Source: Rhodovibrio sp. (GTDB lineage: Bacteria > Pseudomonadota > Alphaproteobacteria > Kiloniellales > Rhodovibrionaceae). Taken from it: a stretch of 46,258 bases of DNA. The notes under the pieces were generated by a model. That model was not told the origin of the DNA, searched no databases, and saw only the letters and a program-made list of their open reading frames with translations. Location of the stretch: assembly GCA_007127165.1 (NCBI GenBank), contig SKZV01000002.1, positions 1 through 46,258 of the forward strand, read 5' to 3'. Positions 15,944-24,380 of this stretch are shown in pieces. The translations under genes and the position numbers were made by a program. Every line of letters starts with the position of its first letter. Position 1 is the stretch's first letter.

Positions 15944-16098
15944 CTTCACTTGCGCTGATCTTTCCGTGATGCTGCGAGGGCACAGCGGAGCTTGCAAAGC
16001 GTGCTATTGACAGGCAATCCTTAAGCTTGAGGAAGGCGTCCCGGCTGGCGGGTCCTGGGCGGGCGCAAAACAACAGCAGACACAGGGGGAGTAAGACC

Positions 16099-17211
16099 AT
16101 GAAGACGCGCGCAGCGGTAGCCTTCGAAGCTGGAAAGCCGCTTGAAATTGTCGACGTCGATCTCGAAGGACCGAAGGCCGGCGAGGTCCTGGTCGAGATC
16201 AAAGCCAGCGGGCTTTGCCACACCGATCTGTTCACGCTGTCCGGCGAGGACCCCGAGGGCGCTTTCCCGGCGATCCTGGGCCACGAGGGCGCGGGCGTCG
16301 TGGTGGATGTCGGCCCGGACGTGCGCTCGCTGAAAAAGGGCGACCACGTCATTCCGCTCTATACGCCAGAATGTCGGGAGTGCGAGTACTGCCTGAACCC
16401 CAAGACCAACCTGTGCAGCAAGATCCGCACCACGCAGGGCCAGGGCGTGATGCCGGACGGCAGCAGCCGCTTCTCGCTCGACGGCAAGCCGATCCGCCAT
16501 TACATGGGCTGCTCGACCTTCTCGAACTACACCGTCCTGCCGGAGATCGCGCTGGCGAAGGTCCGTAAGGACGCGCCGTTCGAGTCGATCTGCTACATCG
16601 GCTGCGGCGTTACCACCGGCGTCGGCGCGGTGATCAACACGGCGAAGGTGGAGCCCGGCTCCAACATCGTGGTCTTCGGCCTTGGCGGGATCGGCCTCAA
16701 CGTGATCCAGGCCGCGCGCATGGTCGGCGCGGACAAGATCGTCGGTGTGGACATCAACCCGCAGAAAAAGGCGGTCGGCGAGCAGTTCGGGATGACCCAC
16801 TTCGTCAACCCGAAGGACATCGGCGACAAGGATCTCGTCGCGCATCTGGTCGAAGTGACCGGCGGCGGCGCGGACTATTCCTTCGAATGCATCGGCAAGA
16901 CACCCTTGATGCGTCAGGCGCTGGAGTGCTGCCACAAGGGCTGGGGTGTTTCGGTCATCATCGGCGTCGCCGGGGCCGGAGAGGAAATCTCCACCCGTCC
17001 GTTCCAACTCGTCACCGGCCGCACCTGGAAGGGCACGGCTTTCGGCGGCGCGCGCGGGCGCACCGACGTGCCGAAGATCGTCGACTGGTACATGGACGGC
17101 AAAATCTCCATCGACCCGATGATCACGCACAAGCTCTCGCTCGATCAGATCAACGAGGGGTTCGAGTTGATGGAAAAGGGCGAGTCGATCCGGTCCGTCG
17201 TGGTGTATTGA
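16099..17211 (+). CDS. frmA: S-(hydroxymethyl)glutathione dehydrogenase (class III ADH)
   Basis: A 370-residue zinc, NAD-dependent class III alcohol dehydrogenase that oxidises the glutathione adduct of formaldehyde to S-formylglutathione. Catalytic zinc ligands Cys40 (GLCHTD), His62 (GHEGAG) and the Cys of IGCGVTTG are present, as are the four structural-zinc cysteines 92, 95, 98 and 106. The NAD fold has VFGLGGIGLNVIQ and the following VGVDIN. The conserved PFESICYIGCGVTTG block is class III specific. GGGGGAG stands about nine bases before the ATG at 16099; earlier in-frame codons lack support. S-formylglutathione hydrolase follows after 4 bp. Also active as S-nitrosoglutathione reductase in this family. 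Confidence 0.95.
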   Translation: MKTRAAVAFEAGKPLEIVDVDLEGPKAGEVLVEIKASGLCHTDLFTLSGEDPEGAFPAILGHEGAGVVVDVGPDVRSLKKGDHVIPLYTPECRECEYCLNPKTNLCSKIRTTQGQGVMPDGSSRFSLDGKPIRHYMGCSTFSNYTVLPEIALAKVRKDAPFESICYIGCGVTTGVGAVINTAKVEPGSNIVVFGLGGIGLNVIQAARMVGADKIVGVDINPQKKAVGEQFGMTHFVNPKDIGDKDLVAHLVEVTGGGADYSFECIGKTPLMRQALECCHKGWGVSVIIGVAGAGEEISTRPFQLVTGRTWKGTAFGGARGRTDVPKIVDWYMDGKISIDPMITHKLSLDQINEGFELMEKGESIRSVVVY

Positions 17212-17215
17212 AGCA

Positions 17216-18079
17216 ATGAGCGGAATCGATGTCACCAAGCTGGAGGTCTTGAGCGAACAGCGCTGCTTCGCCGGGCTCCAGGGATTCTATCGTCACCACT
17301 CCGAGGCCTGCGGCGGGGCCATGACCTTCGCGCTCTACGAGCCGCCGCAGGCGCGCAACGGCGGCGGCAACCTCCCGGTCGTGACCTACCTTGCCGGGCT
17401 GACCTGCACGCCGGAGACCTTCACCATCAAGGCGGGGGCGCAGCGCGTCGCCGCCGAGCTTGGCGTGGTGCTGGTCATGCCGGACACCTCGCCACGCGGG
17501 GCGGGCCTGCCGGGCGAGGACGACAGCTACGACTTCGGGACTGGGGCCGGGTTTTATCTGGACGCGACGGAAGCGCCCTGGTCGCGGCACTACAACATGG
17601 AAAGCTACATCACCCGCGAGCTTCAGGCCGCCGTGGAGCAGAATTTCCCCGTGGACATGACGCGGCAAGGGATTTTCGGTCACTCGATGGGCGGGCACGG
17701 CGCGTTGACGCTGCACCTGAAAAACCCGGAACTTTACCGCACCGTCTCGGCCTTCGCGCCGGTGGTCGCGCCAATGCAGGTTCCCTGGGGGCTGAAGGCC
17801 TTCACCAGCTATCTCGGGGAGAACCGGGAAGCCTGGCGCGCCTACGACTCCTGCGAACTGGTTCGCGCCCGTCCCTCGGGCGCGCCGATCCTGATCGACC
17901 AGGGCACCGCGGATCAGTTCCTGGACGAGCAGTTGAAGCCGGAGTTGTTCGAGGAAGCCTGCGCCAATGCCGGGCAGCCGTTGGAACTGCGGCGGCAGCC
18001 GGGCTACGACCACTCCTATTACTTCATCCAGACCTTCGTGGAGGACCATCTGCGCCACCACGCCAAGGGGCTGGCGTAG
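17216..18079 (+). CDS. fghA: S-formylglutathione hydrolase
   Basis: A 287-residue esterase-D-type serine hydrolase that splits S-formylglutathione to formate and glutathione, completing formaldehyde detoxification. It has LAGLTCTPETF (oxyanion region), the nucleophile Ser157 in IFGHSMGGHGAL, Asp in DQGTADQFL and His in GYDHSYYFI. Starts 4 bp after the dehydrogenase stop, so the two form one transcription unit ending at the terminator at 18096. Confidence 0.95.
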   Translation: MSGIDVTKLEVLSEQRCFAGLQGFYRHHSEACGGAMTFALYEPPQARNGGGNLPVVTYLAGLTCTPETFTIKAGAQRVAAELGVVLVMPDTSPRGAGLPGEDDSYDFGTGAGFYLDATEAPWSRHYNMESYITRELQAAVEQNFPVDMTRQGIFGHSMGGHGALTLHLKNPELYRTVSAFAPVVAPMQVPWGLKAFTSYLGENREAWRAYDSCELVRARPSGAPILIDQGTADQFLDEQLKPELFEEACANAGQPLELRRQPGYDHSYYFIQTFVEDHLRHHAKGLA

Positions 18080-18095
18080 GCGTTTTTCGGCAAGG

Positions 18096-18135
18096 CTGGG
18101 GACGGATCTCAACGATCCCGTCCCCAGTTCTTTCC
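18096..18135 (+). terminator. Rho-independent terminator after fghA
   Basis: CTGGGGACGG pairs with CCGTCCCCAG (18096-18127), extended by GGATC and GATCC around TCAAC, and is followed by TTCTTTCCT. Sixteen bases past the fghA stop. Confidence 0.75.
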
Positions 18136-18346
18136 TACCTCTCCAGACATCCGGCTATTCCACGGTACGCTTAACGCTAGTGCCGCGTCACGCGCGCGTA
18201 ACGCGGGTTTGCGGTCCTGGAACCGCCGATCCTGTTCCGTTAAAGCCAGGATCAAGCGCCGCTTGCGGTCGGCGGGAAGTTCGGAGATAACCGTAAATGA
18301 CCTCGATACACGCCCGGCAACCGGGAATGGCAGGGAGTACCCGTGA

Positions 18347-18850
18347 ATGGCTGAGAGCGCACCGCTGGTCGGTGTGGTGATGGGGAGCCAGTCCGACTGG
18401 GCAACCATGCATCACGCGGCGGAGACCCTGACGGCGCTTGGCATCGCGCATGAAACGCGCATCGTCTCCGCGCACCGCACGCCCGAGCGTCTGGTCGACT
18501 ACGCCAAGTCGGCGCGCGAGCGCGGCTTGAAGGTGATCGTCGCGGGGGCCGGGGGCGCGGCGCACCTGCCCGGTATGCTGGCGGCGATGACGGCGCTGCC
18601 GGTCTTTGGCGTTCCGGTCGAGAGCAAGGCGCTCTCCGGCATGGACAGCCTGCTTTCCATTGTGCAGATGCCGCCCGGCGTGCCGGTGGGGACGCTGGCC
18701 ATCGGCCGCCCCGGCGCGATCAACGCAGCACTCTTGGCGGGCTCCGTCGTGGCGCTGAGCGATCCCGCCGTGGCGGCGGCGCTGGACGACTGGCGCGCCC
18801 GGCAGACGGCGGCGGTCGAGGATGCGCCGCGCGGGGACGGCACAGCATGA
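18347..18850 (+). CDS. purE: N5-carboxyaminoimidazole ribonucleotide mutase
   Basis: A 167-residue class I PurE that moves the carboxyl group of N5-CAIR to give CAIR in purine synthesis. The signature [10 protein letters not shown] at the start, [11 protein letters not shown] with the catalytic His, [12 protein letters not shown] and [22 protein letters not shown] are complete. GGGAG stands nine bases before the ATG. The last four bases ATGA are also the start of purK, so the pair is coupled. The 220 bp upstream contain no other gene I can support. Confidence 0.96.
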   Translation: MAESAPLVGVVMGSQSDWATMHHAAETLTALGIAHETRIVSAHRTPERLVDYAKSARERGLKVIVAGAGGAAHLPGMLAAMTALPVFGVPVESKALSGMDSLLSIVQMPPGVPVGTLAIGRPGAINAALLAGSVVALSDPAVAAALDDWRARQTAAVEDAPRGDGTA

Positions 18851-19989
18851 CGGCACAGACCGCACCGCTGCCGCCCGGCTCCATCATTGGCATTTTAGGC
18901 GGCGGGCAGCTTGGACGCATGACCGCGCTGGCCGCCGCGCCGCTGGGCTATCGCTGTCACATCTATTGCCCGGAAGCCGGAGTCCCGGCAACTCAGGTCT
19001 GCGACCGCGCGACGATTGCCGCCTATGACGACGCCGAGGCGCTGGCGGCCTTTGCCCAGGCGGTCGATGTGGTGACCTACGAGTTCGAGAACGTACCCGC
19101 CGCGACGGCGGAAGTGCTGGCGCGCAACGTCTTGTTGCGGCCCCGGCCCGAGGTTCTGGCGATCTGTCAGGACCGGCTGAAGGAGAAAGACTTTCTGCGC
19201 GCCATCGGGATTGCGACAGCGGCCTATGCGCCCGCCGCCGATACCCGTGCGCTGGGTCGCGCGGTGGCGGAGATCGGGCGGCCGGCGATCCTGAAATCGG
19301 TGCGCATGGGCTATGACGGCAAGGGTCAGGTGCCGCTTCGCTCGGGTACCGATCTGGGCGAAGCCTGGGCGGAGATGGCCGGTTCGATCCCCGACGCCAG
19401 CGGCATCGTCGAGCGGCGCGTGGAGTTCACGATGGAGATCTCCGTCGTCGTGGCGCGCGGCGTCGGCGGCGACCTCGCGGCCTATGTCCCGGTGGAAAAC
19501 CGGCACGAAAGTCACATCCTGGCGCAAACCATCGCTCCCGCGCCGATTTCCGCGAAGCTCCGTGGCGAGGCTGGCGCCATCGCGCGGCGGATCGTGGAGG
19601 CGCTGGACTTCGTGGGGGTGATGGGTGTGGAGATGTTCGTTACCGAAGACGGTCATATCCTGGTGAACGAGTTGGCCCCGCGTCCGCACAACTCCGGCCA
19701 CTGGACGCTCGACGCCTGCGCCACCTCGCAGTTCGAGCAGCATGTGCGCGCTGTCGTGGGGTTGCCGTTGGGCGACTGCGAACGCCACTCCGACGCCACG
19801 ATGAAAAACCTGATTGGCAGTGATGTCGAGGCTTGGCAAGAGCTTGCGGGGGAACCGCAGGCGCATCTGCACCTCTACGGCAAGGGCGCCCCCCGGCCGG
19901 GCCGGAAGATGGGCCACGTCACCCGCCTGTCGCCGCGCGGCAATCCCCTGCGCGCCGACGACACCGATGCTAGCGAAGAACTAGACTGA
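18847..19989 (+). CDS. purK: 5-(carboxyamino)imidazole ribonucleotide synthase
   Basis: A 380-residue ATP-grasp enzyme converting AIR, ATP and bicarbonate to N5-CAIR, the substrate of PurE. Visible are [12 protein letters not shown] at the N-terminus, YEFENVP, the ATP-binding [12 protein letters not shown], and the metal and phosphate region [28 protein letters not shown]. Its final 20 bp overlap the 3' end of the convergent TauE/SafE gene. Confidence 0.96.
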   Translation: MTAQTAPLPPGSIIGILGGGQLGRMTALAAAPLGYRCHIYCPEAGVPATQVCDRATIAAYDDAEALAAFAQAVDVVTYEFENVPAATAEVLARNVLLRPRPEVLAICQDRLKEKDFLRAIGIATAAYAPAADTRALGRAVAEIGRPAILKSVRMGYDGKGQVPLRSGTDLGEAWAEMAGSIPDASGIVERRVEFTMEISVVVARGVGGDLAAYVPVENRHESHILAQTIAPAPISAKLRGEAGAIARRIVEALDFVGVMGVEMFVTEDGHILVNELAPRPHNSGHWTLDACATSQFEQHVRAVVGLPLGDCERHSDATMKNLIGSDVEAWQELAGEPQAHLHLYGKGAPRPGRKMGHVTRLSPRGNPLRADDTDASEELD

Positions 19990-20725
19990 GGCCGACCACG
20001 ATCAGGACGATGGTGACCGCGTGGCGGAACTGCTTTTCCGGGAGATAGCCTCGCACCCGGCCGCCCAGCGCCATCCCCGCCGCGACCGGCAGGCAGGCCA
20101 GCAACGACAGGATCGCCTCGCTCTGCCGGAACTCTCCGGCGAGGATAAGGCCCCCGTAAAGCGGCAGTCCCCCGGCCAGGAACAGGAACGCCGTGGCCGA
20201 CAGGAAGTCGCCGGGCTTCAGGCGCAACGCCATCAGATAGATCACCAGCGGCGGCCCAAAGGCATTGGACATCCCGCCCACGACACCGGCCACCGCTCCG
20301 GCGGCCAGTCCGGCAGGCCGCTCAAAGCGCTCCGTCACCCGCACCCGCCCGCCAACCAGGGTTTGCAGCAAGATCACCCCGATCACGATTGCGCCCAGCG
20401 CGGTGCGGGCGCTTCCGGCGTCGATGTTGACCAGCACCAGCGTACCCACCGCGGTCGCGGCGATCAAAACCGCCGTCACCGGCCAGAAGCGCCGCGCCGT
20501 CACCCGGACGTCGCCGCAGGTCGCGACCTGCCACAGATTGCTCGCCACGATGGGCAGCATCATCACGGCAATCGCCTGCGCGGGCGGCATTTTCAACGCC
20601 AGCAGGGGGATTGTCACCAGCGGCAGGCCGATCCCCACCACGCCCTTGACGAAACCGCCAAGCAGCAATGCCCCCAGCAGCAGCGCCAAAAAGACCGGAT
20701 CGCCGCCGAATGCGTCAAGGGTCAC
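19970..20725 (-). CDS. TauE/SafE-family sulfite/anion exporter
   Basis: A 251-residue membrane protein with about eight helices and the family repeats GGFVKGVVGIGLPLVTIPLLAL and AGVVGGMSNAFGPPLVIYLMAL. TauE/SafE proteins export sulfite, sulfoacetate or other small organic anions. It begins with GTG overlapping the amidase stop by 4 bp (GTGA), so it belongs to the amidase unit and probably exports a product or by-product of that catabolic locus. Its end overlaps purK by 20 bp. Confidence 0.86.
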   Translation of the reverse strand: MTLDAFGGDPVFLALLLGALLLGGFVKGVVGIGLPLVTIPLLALKMPPAQAIAVMMLPIVASNLWQVATCGDVRVTARRFWPVTAVLIAATAVGTLVLVNIDAGSARTALGAIVIGVILLQTLVGGRVRVTERFERPAGLAAGAVAGVVGGMSNAFGPPLVIYLMALRLKPGDFLSATAFLFLAGGLPLYGGLILAGEFRQSEAILSLLACLPVAAGMALGGRVRGYLPEKQFRHAVTIVLIVVGLSLVLR

Positions 20726-22137
20726 GGCAGATCCGGCCGACCGAGGCGCTCCGCCGCTTGCCCCAACACGCCCTCCGCCGCCAGCCCCGCCGACAGCAGC
20801 CGCCGCTCACCGTGGCCCGGCACGCCATGGCCCGGGGCGATCAGATGCAGCCCGACCGGCATTCCCGCCGCGTCGAGCCCAACCGGCATGGTCAGCGCGC
20901 ACATCCCCAGGCAGTTCACCACCCCGGTATTGCGCAGCGCCAGCAGGTTGTTGCGCTTGTAGGCTTCGGGCTCCGCGACCTCCTCGACACCCGGCGGCGT
21001 CACCGGGACCGTCGGCGTCGCCACAACATCCACATCGCGGAACCAGGCAACGGCTTTGGCGGCCAGCCGCTGGAAACTGCGGCAGCGCACGATGTATTCG
21101 GCGGCGGATAGCTCGCCCGCCATGTCCACACGCGCCTTGACGCCAGCATCCAGCGTCTCGTGCCACTCGGGCAGGTCCTGGCGCAGCGTCGCGAGCAACT
21201 CCGGCGCGGCGAGCCCGCCCTTGGCGAAGATTTCAGACGCAGCCGCGCACTCCGGTGTCCGGATGGGTTTCAGCGTCGCCCCGGCCCGTTCAAGCTCGCT
21301 GAGCGCCGTCTCGACCGCTTCGCCGACGCCGGGCGACATCTCGTCCCAGAAAAAGCTCTCCGGCACGCCGATACGCAGGCCGCCGATGGCCAGCGCCTCG
21401 GGACTCTCCGCCGTCGTCACATGGCCCAGGGCCATCTCCAGGGCGGGAAAGGCAAAGGCCGCGTCGGCCACGCTGCGCACCAGGAAGCCGGGCGAATCGA
21501 GGCTGGTGCTCAGCGGCACGATGCCCTGCGTGGGCCAATACCCGTAGGTCGGCTTGAAGCCGACGGTGCCGGTCATGCTCGCCGGGATGCGCACCGATCC
21601 CGCGGTGTCGGTTCCAAAGGCCAGCAGCGCCGAGCCCTCGACAAGGCTAATTCCAGCCCCGGCGCTGGAGCCGCCCGGCACGCGATGGGCTTTGCTGTCC
21701 CAGGGGTTGCGCGGCGTGCCGTGATGCGTGTTGACCCCCAGGCCGCCGAAGGCGAACTCGACGGTATGGGTCTTGCCCTGGAAGACGGCGCCGCCGCGCG
21801 CCACGCCTTCGATCAGCGGCCCCTGCGCCTCCCAGGCTTCCGGCAGCGCCCTTGGCGTTCCGGCGTGGGTGCGATAGCCCTCCAGCCCGTATATGTCCTT
21901 CACCGACAGCGGAATACCCATCAGCGGCCCAAGGTCCCGGCCCAGCGCCAGCGCGAGATCGGCGAGTTCGGCTGCCTTGCGGCCCCGCTCCTCGTCGCGC
22001 GCGATATAGGTGTGGAAGCGTTCGTCGCAGGCTTCCGCCCGCGCCCGGCACGCCTCGAACAGGGCCGAAGCCGTGATACCGCCCGCCCGCAACTCCTGCG
22101 CAAGGCTCCGTAGCGATCTCTCCGCATAGGCGTGCAT
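20722..22137 (-). CDS. Amidase signature family hydrolase
   Basis: A 471-residue amidase-signature enzyme. The Ser-cisSer-Lys triad is present: Lys80 in PLSVKDIYGL, the Ser157/Ser158 pair in VPGGSSAGAG, and nucleophile Ser181 in GTDTAGSVRIPAS. Cytoplasmic. Such enzymes release ammonia from primary amides or cleave N-acyl bonds; the substrate cannot be deduced. AGAGG eight bases before the ATG at 22137 marks the start; the frame is open to 22221. It lies 115 bp after the EutC-like gene on the same strand and overlaps the TauE/SafE gene by 4 bp, so it reads as part of the importer-dehydratase-reductase locus. Confidence 0.88.
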   Translation of the reverse strand: MHAYAERSLRSLAQELRAGGITASALFEACRARAEACDERFHTYIARDEERGRKAAELADLALALGRDLGPLMGIPLSVKDIYGLEGYRTHAGTPRALPEAWEAQGPLIEGVARGGAVFQGKTHTVEFAFGGLGVNTHHGTPRNPWDSKAHRVPGGSSAGAGISLVEGSALLAFGTDTAGSVRIPASMTGTVGFKPTYGYWPTQGIVPLSTSLDSPGFLVRSVADAAFAFPALEMALGHVTTAESPEALAIGGLRIGVPESFFWDEMSPGVGEAVETALSELERAGATLKPIRTPECAAASEIFAKGGLAAPELLATLRQDLPEWHETLDAGVKARVDMAGELSAAEYIVRCRSFQRLAAKAVAWFRDVDVVATPTVPVTPPGVEEVAEPEAYKRNNLLALRNTGVVNCLGMCALTMPVGLDAAGMPVGLHLIAPGHGVPGHGERRLLSAGLAAEGVLGQAAERLGRPDLP

Positions 22138-22252
22138 TTTGGGACCTCTTGAAGGGAAACGTGCCGCAGGGGAGCACTCTGCGCGACCTATTGCAAGGCC
22201 CTTGCATGACGAAACGCGCATCTGGCAGAGTCGGAGCAGTCCGCCGGACGTC

Positions 22253-23242
22253 TCACGTTTCTACGGACACGCCATAGCCCTTTGCGACGGCTTTGCGATA
22301 GGCGACCGTGGCGATGGCGGTGTCCTGCACGCCGGTTCCAGTCAGATCGCAGATCGTGATTTGGCTGTCGTCGTCGCGCCCGCGCGCCCGGCCCGAGGTG
22401 ATCGCGCCAAGCTCCGTCACCGGCGCGTCCTCGGCCAGCGCGCCGCTTTCCACCGCGCTGCGCAGTTCGCCCAGCGTGCGGCACTGCGCGCGGCTGTCCA
22501 CGATCACGCGGTCGGCCTTGGCCAGCGCCTGCGGGTCGAGTTCGTTCTTCTCCGCCGAATCCGAGCCCATCGCGGTGACGTGCACGCCGGGCTTCAGCCA
22601 GTCGGCGAGCAGGATCGGCTTCGTCGCCGGGGTCGTGGTGACGACGATATCGGCCGCCTCCACTGCCTCCTGCGCCGAAGCGCACGCCTGCACCGGAATA
22701 CCCAGCGTCTCGGACATCTCGCGGGCGTAGGCTTCGGCCTTGCCGCTGTCGCGCGCCCAGACCAGCACCCGTTCGATGTCGCGCACCAGCCGCAGCGCCT
22801 CGACCTGCAAGCGCGCCTGAAGGCCGGTCCCGAGGACCGCCGCCACCTTGGCATCGGTGCGCGCGCAGTGCCGGGCGGCGACGGCTCCGGCGGCGGCGGT
22901 ACGCACGTCGGTCAGGTAGCCGTTATCCAGCAGCACGGCCCGCACCTGTCCGGTCTCGGAGTCCAGCAGGTTCATCAGCCCGGAGAGCGACGGCAGGCCC
23001 TTCTTCGGATTGTCGAAGAAACCGGTCGAGACCTTCAGCGCGAAGGAGTCGAAACCCGGCACATAGGCGGTCTTCACATCCATCTCGCCGTTGTGCTCCG
23101 GCACCATCAGATGCACCACCGGCGGCATTTGAACCCCGCCTTTCGCCAGCGCGGTGAACGCCTCGGAAACCGCCGCCACCGCCTCGCCGTCCAGACGCAC
23201 GCAGTCGCGCAGTTCGCGCTCGTTCAGGATCGTGATCGCCAT
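22253..23242 (-). CDS. Ornithine cyclodeaminase/mu-crystallin family, EutC- or BhcD-like
   Basis: A 329-residue NAD(P)-binding protein of the OCD/mu-crystallin family. It has MPPVVHLMVPEHNGEMDVKTAYVPG, the substrate Lys in FALKVSTGFF, DNGYLTDVRTAAAGAVAA and the Rossmann motif VLGTGLQARLQ. Relatives include EutC of ectoine catabolism and BhcD, the iminosuccinate reductase of the beta-hydroxyaspartate cycle. Pairing with an EutB/BhcB-like dehydratase 19 bp upstream supports a joint step in which the dehydratase product imine is reduced to an amino acid. The ATG at 23242 has GGGGAGG six bases upstream; the GTG at 23257 overlaps this site and is unlikely. Substrate unproven. Confidence 0.85.
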   Translation of the reverse strand: MAITILNERELRDCVRLDGEAVAAVSEAFTALAKGGVQMPPVVHLMVPEHNGEMDVKTAYVPGFDSFALKVSTGFFDNPKKGLPSLSGLMNLLDSETGQVRAVLLDNGYLTDVRTAAAGAVAARHCARTDAKVAAVLGTGLQARLQVEALRLVRDIERVLVWARDSGKAEAYAREMSETLGIPVQACASAQEAVEAADIVVTTTPATKPILLADWLKPGVHVTAMGSDSAEKNELDPQALAKADRVIVDSRAQCRTLGELRSAVESGALAEDAPVTELGAITSGRARGRDDDSQITICDLTGTGVQDTAIATVAYRKAVAKGYGVSVET

Positions 23243-23261
23243 AATCCGCCTCCCCACTTCA

Positions 23262-24242
23262 TCAATCCGCTTGCGAAACGACTTGCGTGAAGGCGTTCAT
23301 GTCGACGTTGCAACCGCTCACGATGGTCGCCACGGTCCCGCCATTGCGCGGCTCCACCTTGCCGCAGAGCAGCGCCGCCACGCCGACCGCCGCGCCACCC
23401 TCGGCCACGAGGCGTTCCTCGCGGTAGAGGTGGCGCATTCCGGCGGCGATCTCCTCCTCGCTCAACAGCACGAAGTCGTCGCCCAGGTCGCGCACCAGGG
23501 GATAGCTCCAGCGGTTGTCCAACCCAATGCCGCCGCCCAGGCTGTCGGCAAGGCTCGCTTCCTCGCGGACCTGCACCGGCTTTCCGGCGCGGATGCTCTC
23601 GATCATCGCCGCGCCGCACTCCATCGACAGGCCGATCACGCGCAGCTTCGGGTTCGCCGCCTTCGCCGCGACCGCCATCCCCGCCATCAGGCCGCCGCCG
23701 GAGAGCGGAACCAGCAGCGTATCGATCTCCGGCGCATCCTCCAGCAGTTCCAGGCCCGCCGTGCCCTGCCCGGCGATCACCTGGGGATGGTCGAAGGTGT
23801 CGATCAGCGTCATCCCCTCCTCGCGCACGAGCCGGTAGGCTTCCTCGAACGCCTCGTCCTGGCTCTTGCCGACGATGATGGTTTCGGCCCCCAGCGCGCG
23901 GATCGCGGCCAGCTTGTTTTCCGGCACCAGTTCCGAAAGCGCGACCTTCGCCCGCACGCCCAGCCGCCGCGCGGCCTCCGCCACCGCGCGACCGTGGTTA
24001 CCGGTGGAGCAGGCGACGACGCCGCGCGCGCGGTCCTCCTCGGACAGATGCAGCATTCGGTTCGTCGCGCCACGCAGCTTGAACGAGCCGGTGTGTTGCA
24101 GCGCTTCCACCTTGAGCGCAACCGGAACGCCCAGACGCGCCTCCAGGCTCGCCGACGCAATTGTGGGGGTGCGTAGCACATACGGCGCGATCCGCCGCCG
24201 CGCCGCCAGAATATCTTGGAGAGTGACGCCGGATGGTTGCAT
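23262..24242 (-). CDS. PLP-dependent threonine-dehydratase-like enzyme, EutB- or BhcB-like
   Basis: A 326-residue fold-type II PLP enzyme. Lys55 in HTGSFKLRGA is the cofactor lysine, CSTGNHGRAVAEAAR the phosphate-side Asn loop, and PLSGGGLMAGMA the glycine loop. It lacks the C-terminal ACT domain of biosynthetic threonine dehydratase. Length, sequence style and pairing with the OCD-family gene fit EutB (annotated hydroxyectoine utilisation dehydratase) and BhcB (beta-hydroxyaspartate dehydratase). The reaction should be elimination from a 3-hydroxy amino acid. GGGAAGGGA precedes the ATG. None of the other ectoine-degradation (EutD, EutE) or beta-hydroxyaspartate-cycle (BhcA, BhcC) genes is in the window. 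Confidence 0.86.
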   Translation of the reverse strand: MQPSGVTLQDILAARRRIAPYVLRTPTIASASLEARLGVPVALKVEALQHTGSFKLRGATNRMLHLSEEDRARGVVACSTGNHGRAVAEAARRLGVRAKVALSELVPENKLAAIRALGAETIIVGKSQDEAFEEAYRLVREEGMTLIDTFDHPQVIAGQGTAGLELLEDAPEIDTLLVPLSGGGLMAGMAVAAKAANPKLRVIGLSMECGAAMIESIRAGKPVQVREEASLADSLGGGIGLDNRWSYPLVRDLGDDFVLLSEEEIAAGMRHLYREERLVAEGGAAVGVAALLCGKVEPRNGGTVATIVSGCNVDMNAFTQVVSQAD

Positions 24243-24255
24243 GCCCGCTTCCCTT

Positions 24256-24283
24256 CCCGTGACACCGGGTCCCGTGACACGGG
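24256..24283 (-). promoter_or_regulatory. Two tandem short palindromes before the EutB-like gene
   Basis: CCCGTGACACCGGG (24256-24269) and CCCGTGACACGGG (24271-24283) are near-identical, each palindromic around CCCGTG/CACGGG, one base apart and 13-41 bp upstream of the EutB-like ATG. They look like a doubled operator, or the arms of an RNA structure after the terminator hairpin. Confidence 0.45.
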
Positions 24284-24305
24284 ATGTTGAGCGACAAAGG
24301 AAAAT

Positions 24306-24337
24306 CGCGGGGCGGGATTCGGTAATCCCGCCCCGCG
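24306..24337 (-). terminator. Long perfect hairpin between the binding-protein and EutB-like genes
   Basis: A 14 bp perfect stem (CGCGGGGCGGGATT with AATCCCGCCCCGCG) and a four-base loop. Read on the reverse strand it is followed by ATTTTCCTTT. It lies 44 bp past the binding-protein stop and 64 bp before the EutB-like ATG. It may terminate, attenuate or protect the transporter message. Confidence 0.7.
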
Positions 24338-24380
24338 TCTCAGCAATACCTGCCGCTCACGCGCGCGGCGGCTGACCGCG

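Noticed and set aside
16007-16012. TTGACA as a -35 element for the formaldehyde operon
   Set aside because: No acceptable -10 at 16-18 bp; the match to the -35 alone is not evidence.
18109-18408. Minus-strand frame between fghA and purE with a charged stretch (ADRKRRLILALTEQDRRF)
   Set aside because: I considered a DUF465-like remnant because such genes can adjoin purE, but there is no ribosome binding site, it runs into purE antisense, and the pattern match is weak.
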